Origin: Edaphobacter sp. 4G125 | GTDB taxonomy: Bacteria > Acidobacteriota > Terriglobia > Terriglobales > Acidobacteriaceae | NCBI RefSeq assembly: GCF_014274685.1 | Contig: NZ_CP060393.1 | Span: forward strand, 310,001 to 374,000 | Direction of reading: 5' to 3' | DNA: 64,000 nt | Part shown: in pieces, positions 27,371 to 36,500 of the stretch | How the letters are laid out: each line of letters begins with the position of its first letter | Position numbering within the stretch: the first letter of the stretch is position 1 | Made by a program: the position numbers and the translations under genes | The notes under the pieces: generated by a model | What the model was told of the DNA's origin: nothing | Seen by the model: only the letters and a program-made list of their open reading frames with translations | Database searches by the model: none

Positions 27371-28360
27371 ATGAACTTTCCGGTCACCCGTATGCGCCGC
27401 GTGCGCCGCACTGAGGCGATGCGCTCCCTGGTTCGTGAGACCCATCTGCATCCCGGCGCCCTGATCTATCCCCTCTTCATCTGTCCCGGAGAAGGTGTCC
27501 GCAAGCCCATCAGCTCCATGCCCAACGTCTTCAATCTATCGTTGGACGAAGCTCTCAAAGAGGCCGAGCAGTGCGCCGCTGCGGGAATCGGCGGCTTACT
27601 TCTCTTCGGCCTCCCCTCCGAAAAAGATGAGCAGGCCACCGGGGCCTGGGCCGACGACGGGATCGTGCAGACCGCGCTACGGGAGTTCAAGAAGAATCGC
27701 AAGCTCGATTCTCTGGTCATGATGGCCGATGTCTGCCTCTGCGAGTACACTTCCCACGGCCACTGCGGTGTCGTCGCGAGGGATGGTGATCACTATGAGA
27801 TCGAGAACGACTCCAGCGTCGCCCTTCTCGCAAAAACCGCTGCCTCCCTCGCAAAGGCGGGCGCAGATATCGTCGCTCCCAGCGACATGATGGACGGCCG
27901 TATCGCTGCCATGCGTGAAGCCCTCGACGAGGCCGGACACGCAATGACCCCCATCCTCAGCTACGCCTCCAAGTTCGCCAGCGGATTCTACGGCCCCTTC
28001 CGCGAGGCCGCCGACTCTGCCCCGCAGTTCGGTGACCGCAGAAGCTACCAGATGGATGGTGCAAACCTGCGCGAAGCCATGCGCGAGATTGACCTCGATG
28101 TGGCTGAAGGTGCCGACATGCTTCTGATGAAGCCCGCCATGCCTTACCTCGACATCATCCGTGCCGCGCGCGAACGCTTCGATCTTCCTATGGGCGCCTA
28201 CCAGGTTTCGGGAGAGTACTCCATGCTCTGCGCCGCCTTTGAACGAGGATGGCTCGAGCCTGAACGGACCATGATGGAGTCACTCACATCGATTCGCCGC
28301 GCCGGAGCCGACTTTATCGTGACTTACTTTGCAAAGGATGCAGCGAAGGTACTGGGTTAG
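27371..28360 (+). CDS. hemB: Porphobilinogen synthase (delta-aminolevulinate dehydratase)
   Basis: 329 residues, the normal length. It condenses two 5-aminolevulinate molecules to porphobilinogen in haem, chlorin and corrin biosynthesis. The two Schiff-base lysines are present: K201 in [14 protein letters not shown] and K254 in [11 protein letters not shown]. The zinc site cysteines are C122, C124 and C132 in [14 protein letters not shown], so this is the zinc-dependent form and not the Mg/aspartate-rich form. Its 3' end overlaps the convergent racemase-family gene by 47 bases. Confidence 0.97.
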   Translation: MNFPVTRMRRVRRTEAMRSLVRETHLHPGALIYPLFICPGEGVRKPISSMPNVFNLSLDEALKEAEQCAAAGIGGLLLFGLPSEKDEQATGAWADDGIVQTALREFKKNRKLDSLVMMADVCLCEYTSHGHCGVVARDGDHYEIENDSSVALLAKTAASLAKAGADIVAPSDMMDGRIAAMREALDEAGHAMTPILSYASKFASGFYGPFREAADSAPQFGDRRSYQMDGANLREAMREIDLDVAEGADMLLMKPAMPYLDIIRAARERFDLPMGAYQVSGEYSMLCAAFERGWLEPERTMMESLTSIRRAGADFIVTYFAKDAAKVLG

Positions 28361-29051
28361 ATCCCTCTACGGCCCACTTCAACGCCGCCCTTGCCAGAAG
28401 CCGTGTAGAATCCAGCGTCGGCAGCGGTGAGTTGTTGTCATTCATGATCAGGGGAATCTCGGTGCAGCCCAGTACTACGGCATCGCAGCCCTCCGCCTTC
28501 ATGCGCCGGATAACCTTATGGAAGAAGTCCACGGCCTCCGGTTGAAAATTCCCGGGAACGAGCTCCTCCATAATGACGCGGTTCATCTCCGCACTTTCTT
28601 CCTCGGTTGGGCGCAGATACCCCAACCCCGCAGCGGCAAGCTTTTCTGGATAGACATTACTCTCCGCCAGCCAGCGAGTTCCCGTAATTCCGAGGCGATG
28701 AAAACCACGTGTCGCCGCCTCTTGCGCGACCACTTCAGCAATATGCAGCCAAGGTATCGGCGACCGGCTCTCAATCAACGGCAGCGCCTGATGGATCGTA
28801 TTGTCTGGACAGATCAGAAACTGCGCTCCGATGCTGGCAAGCTTCTTTGCCGACGACAGCATAATCTCGCCAACGCCCTGCCAGTCATTCCTGCCAATGC
28901 AGTCCACATAATCGGCGAGAGATTGCGAGTGCAGTGAAATCTCCGGATGCGCGTGCGGCCCCATGACGGCTTCTGCCTCCGCACAAAGCGTGCGATAACA
29001 CAGCGAAGCTCCCTCGGCAGAACAAGCGACGATTCCAATATGTTGGGCCAT
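28314..29051 (-). CDS. Aspartate/glutamate racemase family protein
   Basis: 245 residues. Two catalytic cysteines in the family's positions: C81 in LICPDNT and C196 in LGCTEIPL, with N-terminal [17 protein letters not shown]. The first motif has CPDNT where many members have C-NT, typical of the YgeA-like branch. The family interconverts D- and L-aspartate, glutamate or other amino acids without cofactor; which amino acid is used here cannot be told. The C-terminal 15 residues overlap hemB on the opposite strand, an unusually long 47-bp convergent overlap. Upstream lies a repeat-rich gap. Confidence 0.85.
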   Translation of the reverse strand: MAQHIGIVACSAEGASLCYRTLCAEAEAVMGPHAHPEISLHSQSLADYVDCIGRNDWQGVGEIMLSSAKKLASIGAQFLICPDNTIHQALPLIESRSPIPWLHIAEVVAQEAATRGFHRLGITGTRWLAESNVYPEKLAAAGLGYLRPTEEESAEMNRVIMEELVPGNFQPEAVDFFHKVIRRMKAEGCDAVVLGCTEIPLIMNDNNSPLPTLDSTRLLARAALKWAVEGSNPVPSLHPLQSKSR

Positions 29052-29082
29052 AACGTAATTCTAAGGCGGATGGCATCGCTGA

Positions 29083-29586
29083 TGTCGGGTGCTCCATACA
29101 TGGAGCGCGGCGACATGTGTGGGTTCATCCGAGCGCAGCTCGAACCCCTCCCCACCCTCACGGTGTCATTTCGACCGAACCCTGAGCGAACGGAGTGAGT
29201 CGAAGGGGGAGTGGAGAAATCCCCGCATTTGTCTTTCTCCTCGATCTCTCCCCAAAAGAGGGGAAATTCGCCGGGTACCGGGTGCCCCATATCTGGCACA
29301 GCCAGATGTGGGAACATTCGCGCATCGCGCGAACCCATTCACCCCCCTTCCATCCTTTCGAGAACGCGAAGACACACCTGCCCTGAATGAGCGCAGCGAG
29401 TCGCACGGGAAATAATCCCCTGGATTCGTTCTCCCGTTCTCAATAAAGTGTCATTCGAGCACAGCGCGTTAGCGCAGAGTCGAGAAACCCGCTTCTCTCC
29501 CCCAGAAATAAACCCTCCACTGGTGTCATTCCGACCGACCCTGAGCGAAGTCGAAGGAGAGCGGAGGAATCCCCGCATTTGCTTCC
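29083..29586 (+). repeat. Array of type A and B intergenic repeats
   Basis: This fills most of the 29052-29703 gap, which has no gene. B at 29083-29148 (GCTCCATACATGGAG and CGAGC-GCA-GCTCG hairpins). A at 29162-29240. B at 29271-29335, the clearest copy: CCCATATCTGGC with GCCAGATGTGGG, then a perfect TTCGCGC-ATC-GCGCGAA. A at 29447-29500 (GCGC-GTTA-GCGC hairpin). A at 29522-29586. A partial CCTGAATGAGCGCAGCGAGT fragment lies at about 29382. Confidence 0.7.
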
Positions 29587-29703
29587 ACCAGATTCGCTTA
29601 GACCCTTCTTTGCTTTTATCTTTCTTTAAAATCCGTGGTCTCCGTGCCGATCCGCGGTCGAAGCGGTGGCATCGGTATCAGTCTTAATTTGTAACCAAAC
29701 AAG

Positions 29704-30657
29704 CTACAAATTAATGCCAGCCCCACCCAATGCCGTCAGCAACGCATCGAAGTCCTCAAGGTTCGAGTACTCAATTGTGACCCGTCCCTTGCCCTTGTTG
29801 TCCTCGATCTTCACTCTCAATCCTAGAATCCTCCGCAGCTGGTCCTCCGCCTCACGCACGTTCGGGTCTTCCGCCTGCGCATTGGTAGCCTTCTGCTTCT
29901 TCTCCTTCGACTCCGGATTGATCAGTCCTTGGACATAGTTCTCCGTCTGCCTCACCGAAAGCGATAGCGCCAGTACCTTCTGGGCCGCCGACGTGATTGC
30001 CTCCGGTGAATCCAGCGCCAGCAAAGTCCGCGCATGTCCAAAGCTCAGCTCACCCGTCTCCACCTTCGCCTGCACACCCTCCGGTAGACGCAATAGGCGC
30101 AAAAAGTTCGCCACCGACGCGCGGTCCTTCCCCGTCTTCGTCGCCATCTGCTCCTGCGTCAGCTTGAACTCCTGGCTCAGCTTCTGGTACGCCCGTGCCT
30201 GCTCAATCGGGTTCAGGTCCACCCGTTGCAGGTTTTCGACGATCGTCATCTCCAGAACCTGTTCGTCCGGAATCTGCCGAACAATCGCCGGAACCGTCGT
30301 CTTTCCGGCCTTCCGCGAGGCCAGCCAGCGCCGTTCTCCCGTTACTAGTTGGTAACGACCATCGACGTTCGGAACCGGTCGCACCAGGATCGGCTGCACC
30401 ACCCCGGTCGCCGCAATCGATTGCGCCAGCTCATCCAGTTGCGCCTCATCGAACACCGACCGGGTCTGCCAGGGATTTCGGCTGATCTGATCCAGCGCAA
30501 TCTCCATTGGCTTTCCCGCCGGCTCAGCCACAGAAGCCGCGATCGTGGGAACAACAACCTCATGATTTACAGGGGGTGCAGCTGGACGCTTCGGCAGTAA
30601 TGATTCAAGCCCTTTTCCCAGGGCACGGCGTTTTGTATCAGCAGGTGCAGTCGCCAT
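29704..30657 (-). CDS. parB: Chromosome-partitioning protein ParB
   Basis: 317 residues. ParB is a CTP-dependent DNA clamp that loads at parS and spreads. N-terminal part: RRALGKGLESLLP, then the ParB/Srx domain with box I VVQPILVRP and the box II region GERRWLASRKAGKTTVPAIVR (about residues 108-128). The common form is GERRWRA, so one arginine is replaced by leucine. The central helix-turn-helix LTQEQMATKTGKDRASVANFLRLLRL binds parS. The C-terminal LRRILGLRVKIED ... GRVTIEYSNLEDFDALL is the dimerisation domain. It is downstream of parA on the same strand (about 90 bases), the standard operon. Confidence 0.96.
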   Translation of the reverse strand: MATAPADTKRRALGKGLESLLPKRPAAPPVNHEVVVPTIAASVAEPAGKPMEIALDQISRNPWQTRSVFDEAQLDELAQSIAATGVVQPILVRPVPNVDGRYQLVTGERRWLASRKAGKTTVPAIVRQIPDEQVLEMTIVENLQRVDLNPIEQARAYQKLSQEFKLTQEQMATKTGKDRASVANFLRLLRLPEGVQAKVETGELSFGHARTLLALDSPEAITSAAQKVLALSLSVRQTENYVQGLINPESKEKKQKATNAQAEDPNVREAEDQLRRILGLRVKIEDNKGKGRVTIEYSNLEDFDALLTALGGAGINL

Positions 30658-30744
30658 AATCTCATCTTCCTTAACAAAATCAATTCCACCGGTCTCTACC
30701 GGGTTTCCAAATCAGGTTTCTTTCGAAATGTGCTCCGCGCAGCC

Positions 30745-31752
30745 CTACGAATCTTTCTTTGTCCAGAACCGTTTCTTCTTCTCCGGTACCTGGAACGACT
30801 TCAAGCTGCTGGCCGCAGCTGCAGCCGCAGCCTTCCTCCGCTTCACCTCAGGCGATTCCATTCCACGTCGTGCTAGTAGCTCCAACGCCAGCTCACGATA
30901 AGTCTCCGCTCCCCTCGATTTAGCGTCATACAGGGCTACCGGTTTGCCATGGCTCGGAGCCTCTGCCAGCCGTACATTTCGAGGAATCGTCGTCTTCAGT
31001 AGCTTGTCATCAAAGAACGACTTGAGGTTCTCCGTCACCTGGATCGCAAGGTTTGTCCTGTCGTCGTACATCGTCAGCAGCACGCCCTCAAGCACCAGCC
31101 CTGAATTGAAGCTCGAGCTAACCCGATCCAGCGTCGACATCAGCTCCGAGATTCCTTCCAGAGCAAAATATTCTGCCTGCATCGGAACCAGTAGCCCATC
31201 GGCCGCGACCAGCGCATTCAGCGTCAGCAGATCCAGCGCCGGCGGGCAGTCCAGCAAAATGAATGGAAACTGCGACTTCACCGGTTCAATCGCTTCCCGC
31301 AGTTTGAATTCGCGCCGTTCCATGGGAATCAGCTCAATCGTCGCTCCGATCAGATTCTTGCTCGAAGGCACGACCTTCAGGTTCTCCATCTCGGTAGGAA
31401 GCATGGCCTCGGCAACCGTAGCCTCGCCCAGTAGAAGATCATAGGTGCTCTTCCGGTGGTCGTCTCCATCCCCCTGGCGTGCAATTCCCAGACCTCCCGA
31501 GGAATTCGCCTGCGGATCGCAGTCAATTAACAGTGTCGGAATTCCTTCCAACGCAAAGGACGCAGCCAGATTGATCGCTGTCGTCGTCTTTCCCACGCCG
31601 CCTTTCTGGTTCACCACCGCAATGACACGCGAGGTTGGCGTCGCAGCTTCTCCATTCTTCATGGAAGACTCTTTGGACTTCGAAACCTCGCCGTTCTTGC
31701 TGGACGCAGGCTCCGTAGGGAGCGGTTTTGAGGTGGGATTCGACATGGTCAT
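30745..31752 (-). CDS. parA: Chromosome-partitioning ATPase ParA (Soj)
   Basis: 335 residues from the ATG at 31752; a TTG at 31794 and an ATG at 31746 are alternatives, and no clear ribosome binding site decides. The deviant Walker [11 protein letters not shown] is at about 49-58, followed by [16 protein letters not shown] and [11 protein letters not shown] (switch regions). Before it lies a disordered Ser/Lys-rich stretch of about 40 residues. The C-terminal tail is Ala- and Lys-rich ([13 protein letters not shown] ... KKKRFWTKK) and may bind DNA non-specifically. ParA moves ParB-parS complexes. It sits upstream of parB and near the three parS sites. Confidence 0.95.
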   Translation of the reverse strand: MTMSNPTSKPLPTEPASSKNGEVSKSKESSMKNGEAATPTSRVIAVVNQKGGVGKTTTAINLAASFALEGIPTLLIDCDPQANSSGGLGIARQGDGDDHRKSTYDLLLGEATVAEAMLPTEMENLKVVPSSKNLIGATIELIPMERREFKLREAIEPVKSQFPFILLDCPPALDLLTLNALVAADGLLVPMQAEYFALEGISELMSTLDRVSSSFNSGLVLEGVLLTMYDDRTNLAIQVTENLKSFFDDKLLKTTIPRNVRLAEAPSHGKPVALYDAKSRGAETYRELALELLARRGMESPEVKRRKAAAAAAASSLKSFQVPEKKKRFWTKKDS

Positions 31753-31970
31753 TACAGGTAAGAAAAGGTTAGTCACATGACTGCAAGAGGGCAATCCTTA
31801 CTCGCTTGTGAAGAACTCCCTGAACCTGTGGAGAACGTGTGGAACGCTAAATTCCCCGCTGTTTTGAATGATTTCCGGGCACTTGATGTGGAAATCTTTC
31901 TTCAGTTCCATTGAAAATAACCCATGAAAACTCTTAAATGAGGAGAAATCTAGACGCCATCTAGAGAGGA

Positions 31971-31986
31971 TGTTCCACGTGGAACA
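31971..31986. other. parS centromere site 1
   Basis: TGTTCCACGTGGAACA is a perfect 16-bp palindrome, the GGA variant of the parS consensus TGTTTCACGTGAAACA. It lies in the parA-rsmG gap. Confidence 0.92.
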
Positions 31987-32022
31987 TCCCTAAAGCCCGC
32001 GACTCCTAGCAGGACTTCTGAG

Positions 32023-32038
32023 TGTTCCACGTGGAACA
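32023..32038. other. parS centromere site 2
   Basis: Second exact copy of TGTTCCACGTGGAACA, 52 bases after the first and directly before the stop codon end of rsmG. Confidence 0.92.
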
Positions 32039-32039
32039 C

Positions 32040-32654
32040 TCAACCCCTCACCGCGCGAAGCAAGGCTCCTGTATGGCTCCCAGGAATAGGTAGGCTCTCT
32101 TCAGCTAAAAACCCATCTGGAAGATCAGGGGTTCCCGTAGTTAAAAGAACAATCTGCTGCAGTGCGCGAGGTCCTGCTGCTTTCAACGCCGCTGCCATGT
32201 CGTCTACGGCTCTTAGCGTAACCGTATGGAACCTACAGTCTTCCGGCATAGTCTCCGCGCGTCCGGCCCAGATAGTCACGTTTCCGATTTCCAAGGTTCG
32301 CACGACTTCTCGCAGGAACGTCGCCTTTTTGTTCTGCGATTCAGCCAGCGTAACCTTAATCTGCGGATAGAGTAGTGCAATGGGTAATCCGGGGAATCCG
32401 GCACCAGATCCCAGGTCCAGAAGCGTCTCTGGAAGAAGACTTCCAAGATTCTGGGCAGCAAATAGGCTTTCTCCAAAATGCCGCTGCACCATCTCCTCAG
32501 GCGAGCGGATCGCCGTCAGGTTGGTCCGGCTATTCCACTTCACCAGTAGATCTAGATAAAGGCTGAGTTGAGGCAGCAGTGCGGCTGGGATCGGGCTTAA
32601 GTAAGGAGCTAGAAGTTCCTCAATGCGAGATTTAGGAAGGGTCATCCCCTCCAT
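32040..32654 (-). CDS. rsmG: 16S rRNA (guanine527-N7)-methyltransferase RsmG (GidB)
   Basis: 204 residues. It methylates G527 in 16S rRNA; loss in other bacteria gives low-level streptomycin resistance. SAM motif I is LLDLGSGAGFPGLPIAL (about 78-94), preceded by KWNSRTNLTAIRSPEEMVQRHFGESL and followed by KVTLAESQNKKATFLREV, all typical. An ATG at 32645 with GGAGGGG just before it is an alternative start. The ATG at 32654 directly abuts parS site 3, so translation initiation and ParB binding occupy the same DNA. The gene lies between parS sites, in the usual rsmG-parA-parB order. Confidence 0.95.
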   Translation of the reverse strand: MEGMTLPKSRIEELLAPYLSPIPAALLPQLSLYLDLLVKWNSRTNLTAIRSPEEMVQRHFGESLFAAQNLGSLLPETLLDLGSGAGFPGLPIALLYPQIKVTLAESQNKKATFLREVVRTLEIGNVTIWAGRAETMPEDCRFHTVTLRAVDDMAAALKAAGPRALQQIVLLTTGTPDLPDGFLAEESLPIPGSHTGALLRAVRG

Positions 32655-32670
32655 TGTTCCACGTGGAACA
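32655..32670. other. parS centromere site 3
   Basis: Third exact TGTTCCACGTGGAACA, immediately upstream of the rsmG ATG. Confidence 0.92.
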
Positions 32671-32672
32671 CT

Positions 32673-33461
32673 CTAAGAAACACTCGCGACCGAAGTATGG
32701 ATTGGGCGAGGCTTCCAGACTGCGGCTTCGGAGATGAAGCGCGAAAAGAGTGCGCGAGAGGCTGGGCTGATGTCACAGGTCCGTTCAGGATGCCATTGCA
32801 CTCCGAGGACGAAGTGGGCCTGGGGATTGTGCGGATCCTGGCCGCCCTCAACTGCTTCCACCACTCCGTCTTCAGAGCTGCGAGCGACCACACGGAGTCC
32901 GTCACCCGGGATTCCGATGGCCTGGTGATGGCTGGAGTTAATAGGAAGACGGAGAAAGCCGCTCTGTTCAGGAGCTTCGTCGCTGGAGACGATTCCGCCT
33001 AACGTTGAGTCTGGAGCGACGCTGGCAGAGTGGGCGACGGCGACCGTGCGTCCAGCAGAATGATTGACCGGGACGGGGGAAAGGTCCTGGATCAGGGTCC
33101 CTCCGCGCCAGATGTTGAGCGATTGGGTTCCGAAGCAGATGGTGAGGAGAGGTTTGTAGAGATTGTGGGCGTCCTGAATGAGAAGCTCGTCGACGTTCTC
33201 GCGGGCCGGGTCTGCTGCGTTACATTCCGGGAGGGGCTCCTGGCCGTACTTGTGAGGGTTCACGTCGGCAGGTGATCCAGGAAGCAGGACTCCCTGACAG
33301 GTGTTAATAAGGTCTGCTGTTTCGCGCGGAGTTCCATTGAGAGGAATCTCGACCGGCTCACCGCCTGCATTTCGAACGGCTTCTGCATACTGGGGCCAGG
33401 AGCGGGAGTTGTACTCAGGATTCGTGCTGGTCGGGACGGGAATGGCGATTCGCGGCTTCAT
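32673..33461 (-). CDS. Class-I glutamine amidotransferase-like hydrolase (gamma-glutamyl-GABA hydrolase type, peptidase C26)
   Basis: 262 residues from the ATG at 33461 (MKPRIAIPVP), preferred over the ATG at 33491 because family members start this way. The triad is visible: nucleophile Cys109 in LLTICFGTQSLN, and His-Glu in VLGVQWHPERT near the C-terminus. N-terminal PVPTSTNPEYNSRSWPQYAEAVRNAGGEPVEIP is characteristic of PuuD-like gamma-glutamyl-gamma-aminobutyrate hydrolases. The usual nucleophile motif C-x-G-x-Q is kept (CFGTQ). The substrate is not certain; no polyamine genes are nearby. It stops 2 bases from parS site 3. Confidence 0.88.
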   Translation of the reverse strand: MKPRIAIPVPTSTNPEYNSRSWPQYAEAVRNAGGEPVEIPLNGTPRETADLINTCQGVLLPGSPADVNPHKYGQEPLPECNAADPARENVDELLIQDAHNLYKPLLTICFGTQSLNIWRGGTLIQDLSPVPVNHSAGRTVAVAHSASVAPDSTLGGIVSSDEAPEQSGFLRLPINSSHHQAIGIPGDGLRVVARSSEDGVVEAVEGGQDPHNPQAHFVLGVQWHPERTCDISPASRALFSRFISEAAVWKPRPIHTSVASVS

Positions 33462-33821
33462 ACTGCGACCATGATACGACCTGACGGCCATGGATTTAAT
33501 ACCTAACCTCGATTGAAGGTGACAGCGACGCTTTTATAGGGGTAAACGCGAATTATCGAGGGTCCTTTCCTACTCTTTTACCCTCAACCTCGACAAGCCA
33601 AATATTCTCTGGATCTCAATCTTCGCTTGTACCTAGTTGGATGACACATGGAAGGATGTCCGGGAATGGACGGGATAGTCCTGAAGCGGACACTTACTGT
33701 AGAGAATCGCGCTCTACCATTTTGGTAAACTATTGATAATAAGAATCTTATTATCGAGTCGCTATTGGTTCGTGGCTTGCATGACAGGGATTAGAGGCTA
33801 TCTATATAAAGTAGGCGTCGA
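33462..33821. promoter_or_regulatory. Regulatory gap upstream of the first orphan permease, with two palindromes
   Basis: About 360 bases between divergent genes. A perfect 10-bp inverted repeat lies at 33735-33755 (arms GATAATAAGA and TCTTATTATC around one A), and a smaller TACCA-TTT-TGGTA palindrome is at 33715-33727. The larger one resembles Fur-family boxes (GATAAT at one end, ATTATC at the other) and lies about 66 bases before the ATG. Nothing else is evident. Confidence 0.4.
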
Positions 33822-36371
33822 ATGGGATCGATTGTGCAGGATGTGCGGTATGGGTTTCGGCGGCTGAGGCGGTCACCGGGGTTTGCGGCGACGGCGCTGC
33901 TGACACTAGCGCTCGGAATCGGAGCAACGACGGCGATCTTCACGCTGGTGTATCAAGTGATGTTGAAGTCGATGCCTGTTGATCATCCGGAGCAGCTCTA
34001 CAAAGTCGGGAAAGAGATCGAGTGCTGTGTCGATGGCGGGATGCAGGGGCACTGGCGCATCTTTTCGTATGATTTGTACCGCGATCTACGCGATCACACG
34101 CCAGGGATCGAGGGCATGGCAGCGGTTGAGGCGGGAAACATTACAGTGAGCGCATGGCGCAAAGGTGAGCCAGTTGCGCAGCCACTGAATGTGCGTGTGG
34201 TCTCGGGGAATTATTTTTCAGTATTAGGCGTGAGATCGTTCGCAGGTCGATTGCTGCGGCCAGAGGACGACCACGAGGGTTCGCCAGCGGTAGCGGTGAT
34301 CAGTTATGCCATATGGCAGTCGAAGTTTCATGGCGATCCAAGCATCGTAGGCGAGACGATGATGTTTACTGGTCATCCGGTAACGATTGTAGGGATCAGT
34401 GCTCCGGGATTTTTGGGCGACCGGAACCAGGGGGACCCGACGGGGGTGTGGCTGGGGCTGGCGCAGGAACCGATACTGCAGCCGGAACGGAAACTCTATA
34501 CGCAGCCGCAGTCGCACTGGCTGGACGTATTGGTGCGTATCCGCGACCCCAAGACGGTACCCGCCGTGGAGAGCGCGATTCGAGTGGAACTGATGCGATG
34601 GATCCGGGCCAACCGTGACGCCGCAAGCCACGATACCGAGGCGGAGATTGCCAAACAGACGACAGAACTGGCTGCCGCGAATGATGGAATCAACGATCTG
34701 CGAGATCAGTACGAGAAGAGCCTGAACATGCTGCAGATGATCGCGGCGTTCGTTCTGGTGATTGCGTGCGCGAACCTGGCGAACCTGATGCTGGTGCGAG
34801 GTGTGGGGCGCAGGCAGGAACTGAGCGTTCGTACGGCGCTGGGAGCATCGCGAGGGAGATTGATTCGAGAGATGCTGGTTGAGTCGGTGGTGTTGTCGAT
34901 TCTTGGCGGCGCACTGGGGCTGGCCGTTGCCTATGCCGGTGTAAAGGGGATGCTGGCATTGGTGATGCGCGGAGTTGAGGTGAATCCTCTCAGTGCGAGT
35001 CCTTCGCTTCCGGTGCTTGGATTTGCGCTGGGGGTATCGGCGTTGACGGGAGTTCTGTTTGGGATTGCTCCGGCGTTTATTGCATCGCGTACGAATCCTG
35101 CGGAGGCGTTGCGCAGTGCGAACCGGACGACCGGCCATGTGAGCGGATTGCAACGGATGCTTGTGATCCTGCAGGCAGCGCTTTCGGTGGCGCTGCTGAG
35201 TACGGCGGGATTGCTCATCCTGAGCCTGCAACGGATGGAGCAACAGGACTTCCACTTTCAAACGCAGGGCAGGCTGATCGCCTTCATCGATCTTCAGGCG
35301 ACGGGCTACCGGTATGAGCAACTGGACGGATTTTACCGGCAGATCGACCAGACCTTTGCGGGGATTCCTGGATTGCACAACACGTCGTATGCAACGTATG
35401 GCCCACTGGCATTCAACAACTGGGGCACGGAGATTACGATCACTGGCGGCGATCCAAATGCGCATCATCATGTGAGCTACGATTCGGTGAGTCCGCAGTA
35501 TTTTGATGCGCTCGGAACGGGCGTGCGGATGGGGCGCACGTTTACGGAGAAGGATACTTCCACGAGCCCTGCTGTTGCTGTGGTGAACCAGACGTTTGTG
35601 AAGCAGTTTTTTAACGGTAAGAACCCGATTGGGATGCACTTTGGTCCAGACCCAAGCATGAAGAACGAGTACGAGATCGTCGGGGTGGTCGATGATGTAA
35701 AGTACTGGGATCCGGCAGGGAAGGTACGGCCAATGTTCTTTACGCCAATGGCGCAGACGACGAACTTTGATGCGCTTGTGGCGAGCCAGATGACGCGCGA
35801 CCGGGCGAATAAGAATGAACGGTTCCGGCACTTCGCGACGAATGTGATTGTGCGCTATGAAGGCGATCCGGCGGCAGCGACGGCTGAGGTGCGAAGAGCG
35901 TTGCAGCAGATCAATCCGGGGATGGTGATCGATCAGCTAACCACATATGACGACCAGGTCGGGAACTACTTTACGCAGCAGCGCCTGGTGGTACGGCTGA
36001 CATCGATCTTTGGCGCACTGGCGCTGATTCTTGCATCGATCGGGCTGTATGGCGTGACGGCGTATGGCGTGGCGCGGAGGGTTCCGGAGATTGGATTGAG
36101 GATGGCGTTGGGAGCGAATCGCGCCAATGTAGTTCAACTGATTCTGCGCGGGGCCGCGATCCAGGTGGTGATTGGGCTGATCGCGGGAATACCGCTGGCG
36201 CTGTTGGCAGGCCATTTTCTGGAAGCGCAGCTCTATGAGGTGAAGGGATATAGTGTGCTGCCACTGGTGACAGCATGTGTGGCACTGGTGTTGAGCGCGC
36301 TGATCGCGAGTGTGGTTCCAGCGAGAAGGGCATCGATCATCGAGCCGATGCAGGCGCTGCGGACGGAGTAA
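33822..36371 (+). CDS. MacB/FtsX-type orphan ABC permease (acidobacterial duplicated orphan permease)
   Basis: 849 residues. N-terminus IVQDVRYGFRRLRRSPGFAATALLTLALGIGATTAIFTLV, a periplasmic MacB_PCD domain (VRVVSGNYFSVLGVRSFAGRLL), then a first FtsX helix set (MIAAFVLVIACANLANLMLVRG, RTALGASRGRLIREMLVES), a second periplasmic domain, and a second FtsX set near the C-terminus (ASIGLYGVTAYGVARRVPEIGLRMALGANRANVVQLILRGA). There is no ATPase gene adjacent, hence 'orphan'. Families of this type are thought to export small molecules or drive envelope stress systems; the substrate is unknown. A paralogue lies at 40268 and a decayed one at 61318. Confidence 0.93.
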   Translation: MGSIVQDVRYGFRRLRRSPGFAATALLTLALGIGATTAIFTLVYQVMLKSMPVDHPEQLYKVGKEIECCVDGGMQGHWRIFSYDLYRDLRDHTPGIEGMAAVEAGNITVSAWRKGEPVAQPLNVRVVSGNYFSVLGVRSFAGRLLRPEDDHEGSPAVAVISYAIWQSKFHGDPSIVGETMMFTGHPVTIVGISAPGFLGDRNQGDPTGVWLGLAQEPILQPERKLYTQPQSHWLDVLVRIRDPKTVPAVESAIRVELMRWIRANRDAASHDTEAEIAKQTTELAAANDGINDLRDQYEKSLNMLQMIAAFVLVIACANLANLMLVRGVGRRQELSVRTALGASRGRLIREMLVESVVLSILGGALGLAVAYAGVKGMLALVMRGVEVNPLSASPSLPVLGFALGVSALTGVLFGIAPAFIASRTNPAEALRSANRTTGHVSGLQRMLVILQAALSVALLSTAGLLILSLQRMEQQDFHFQTQGRLIAFIDLQATGYRYEQLDGFYRQIDQTFAGIPGLHNTSYATYGPLAFNNWGTEITITGGDPNAHHHVSYDSVSPQYFDALGTGVRMGRTFTEKDTSTSPAVAVVNQTFVKQFFNGKNPIGMHFGPDPSMKNEYEIVGVVDDVKYWDPAGKVRPMFFTPMAQTTNFDALVASQMTRDRANKNERFRHFATNVIVRYEGDPAAATAEVRRALQQINPGMVIDQLTTYDDQVGNYFTQQRLVVRLTSIFGALALILASIGLYGVTAYGVARRVPEIGLRMALGANRANVVQLILRGAAIQVVIGLIAGIPLALLAGHFLEAQLYEVKGYSVLPLVTACVALVLSALIASVVPARRASIIEPMQALRTE

Positions 36372-36500
36372 CCCACGTTATCAAAAGCTCAGAGAACAGG
36401 AATTTGGGTCTGATAGGGCTTATGTCTATTGCGAACGTCCCGTCCGGGGTCTATAAAGCTCTTCGTCTCGAAATTGATCTTTAAGGATGCTGGAGGCTTT

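Noticed and set aside
31801..31860. DnaA-box-like TGTGGAGAA and TGTGGAACG between parA and rsmG
   Set aside because: Only two weak matches; not enough to propose an origin here.
34224..35831. 535-codon open frame on the minus strand inside the first orphan permease
   Set aside because: It lies wholly antisense to a convincing permease and reads as an Arg/His/Gln-rich low-complexity protein, typical of a shadow frame in GC-rich DNA.
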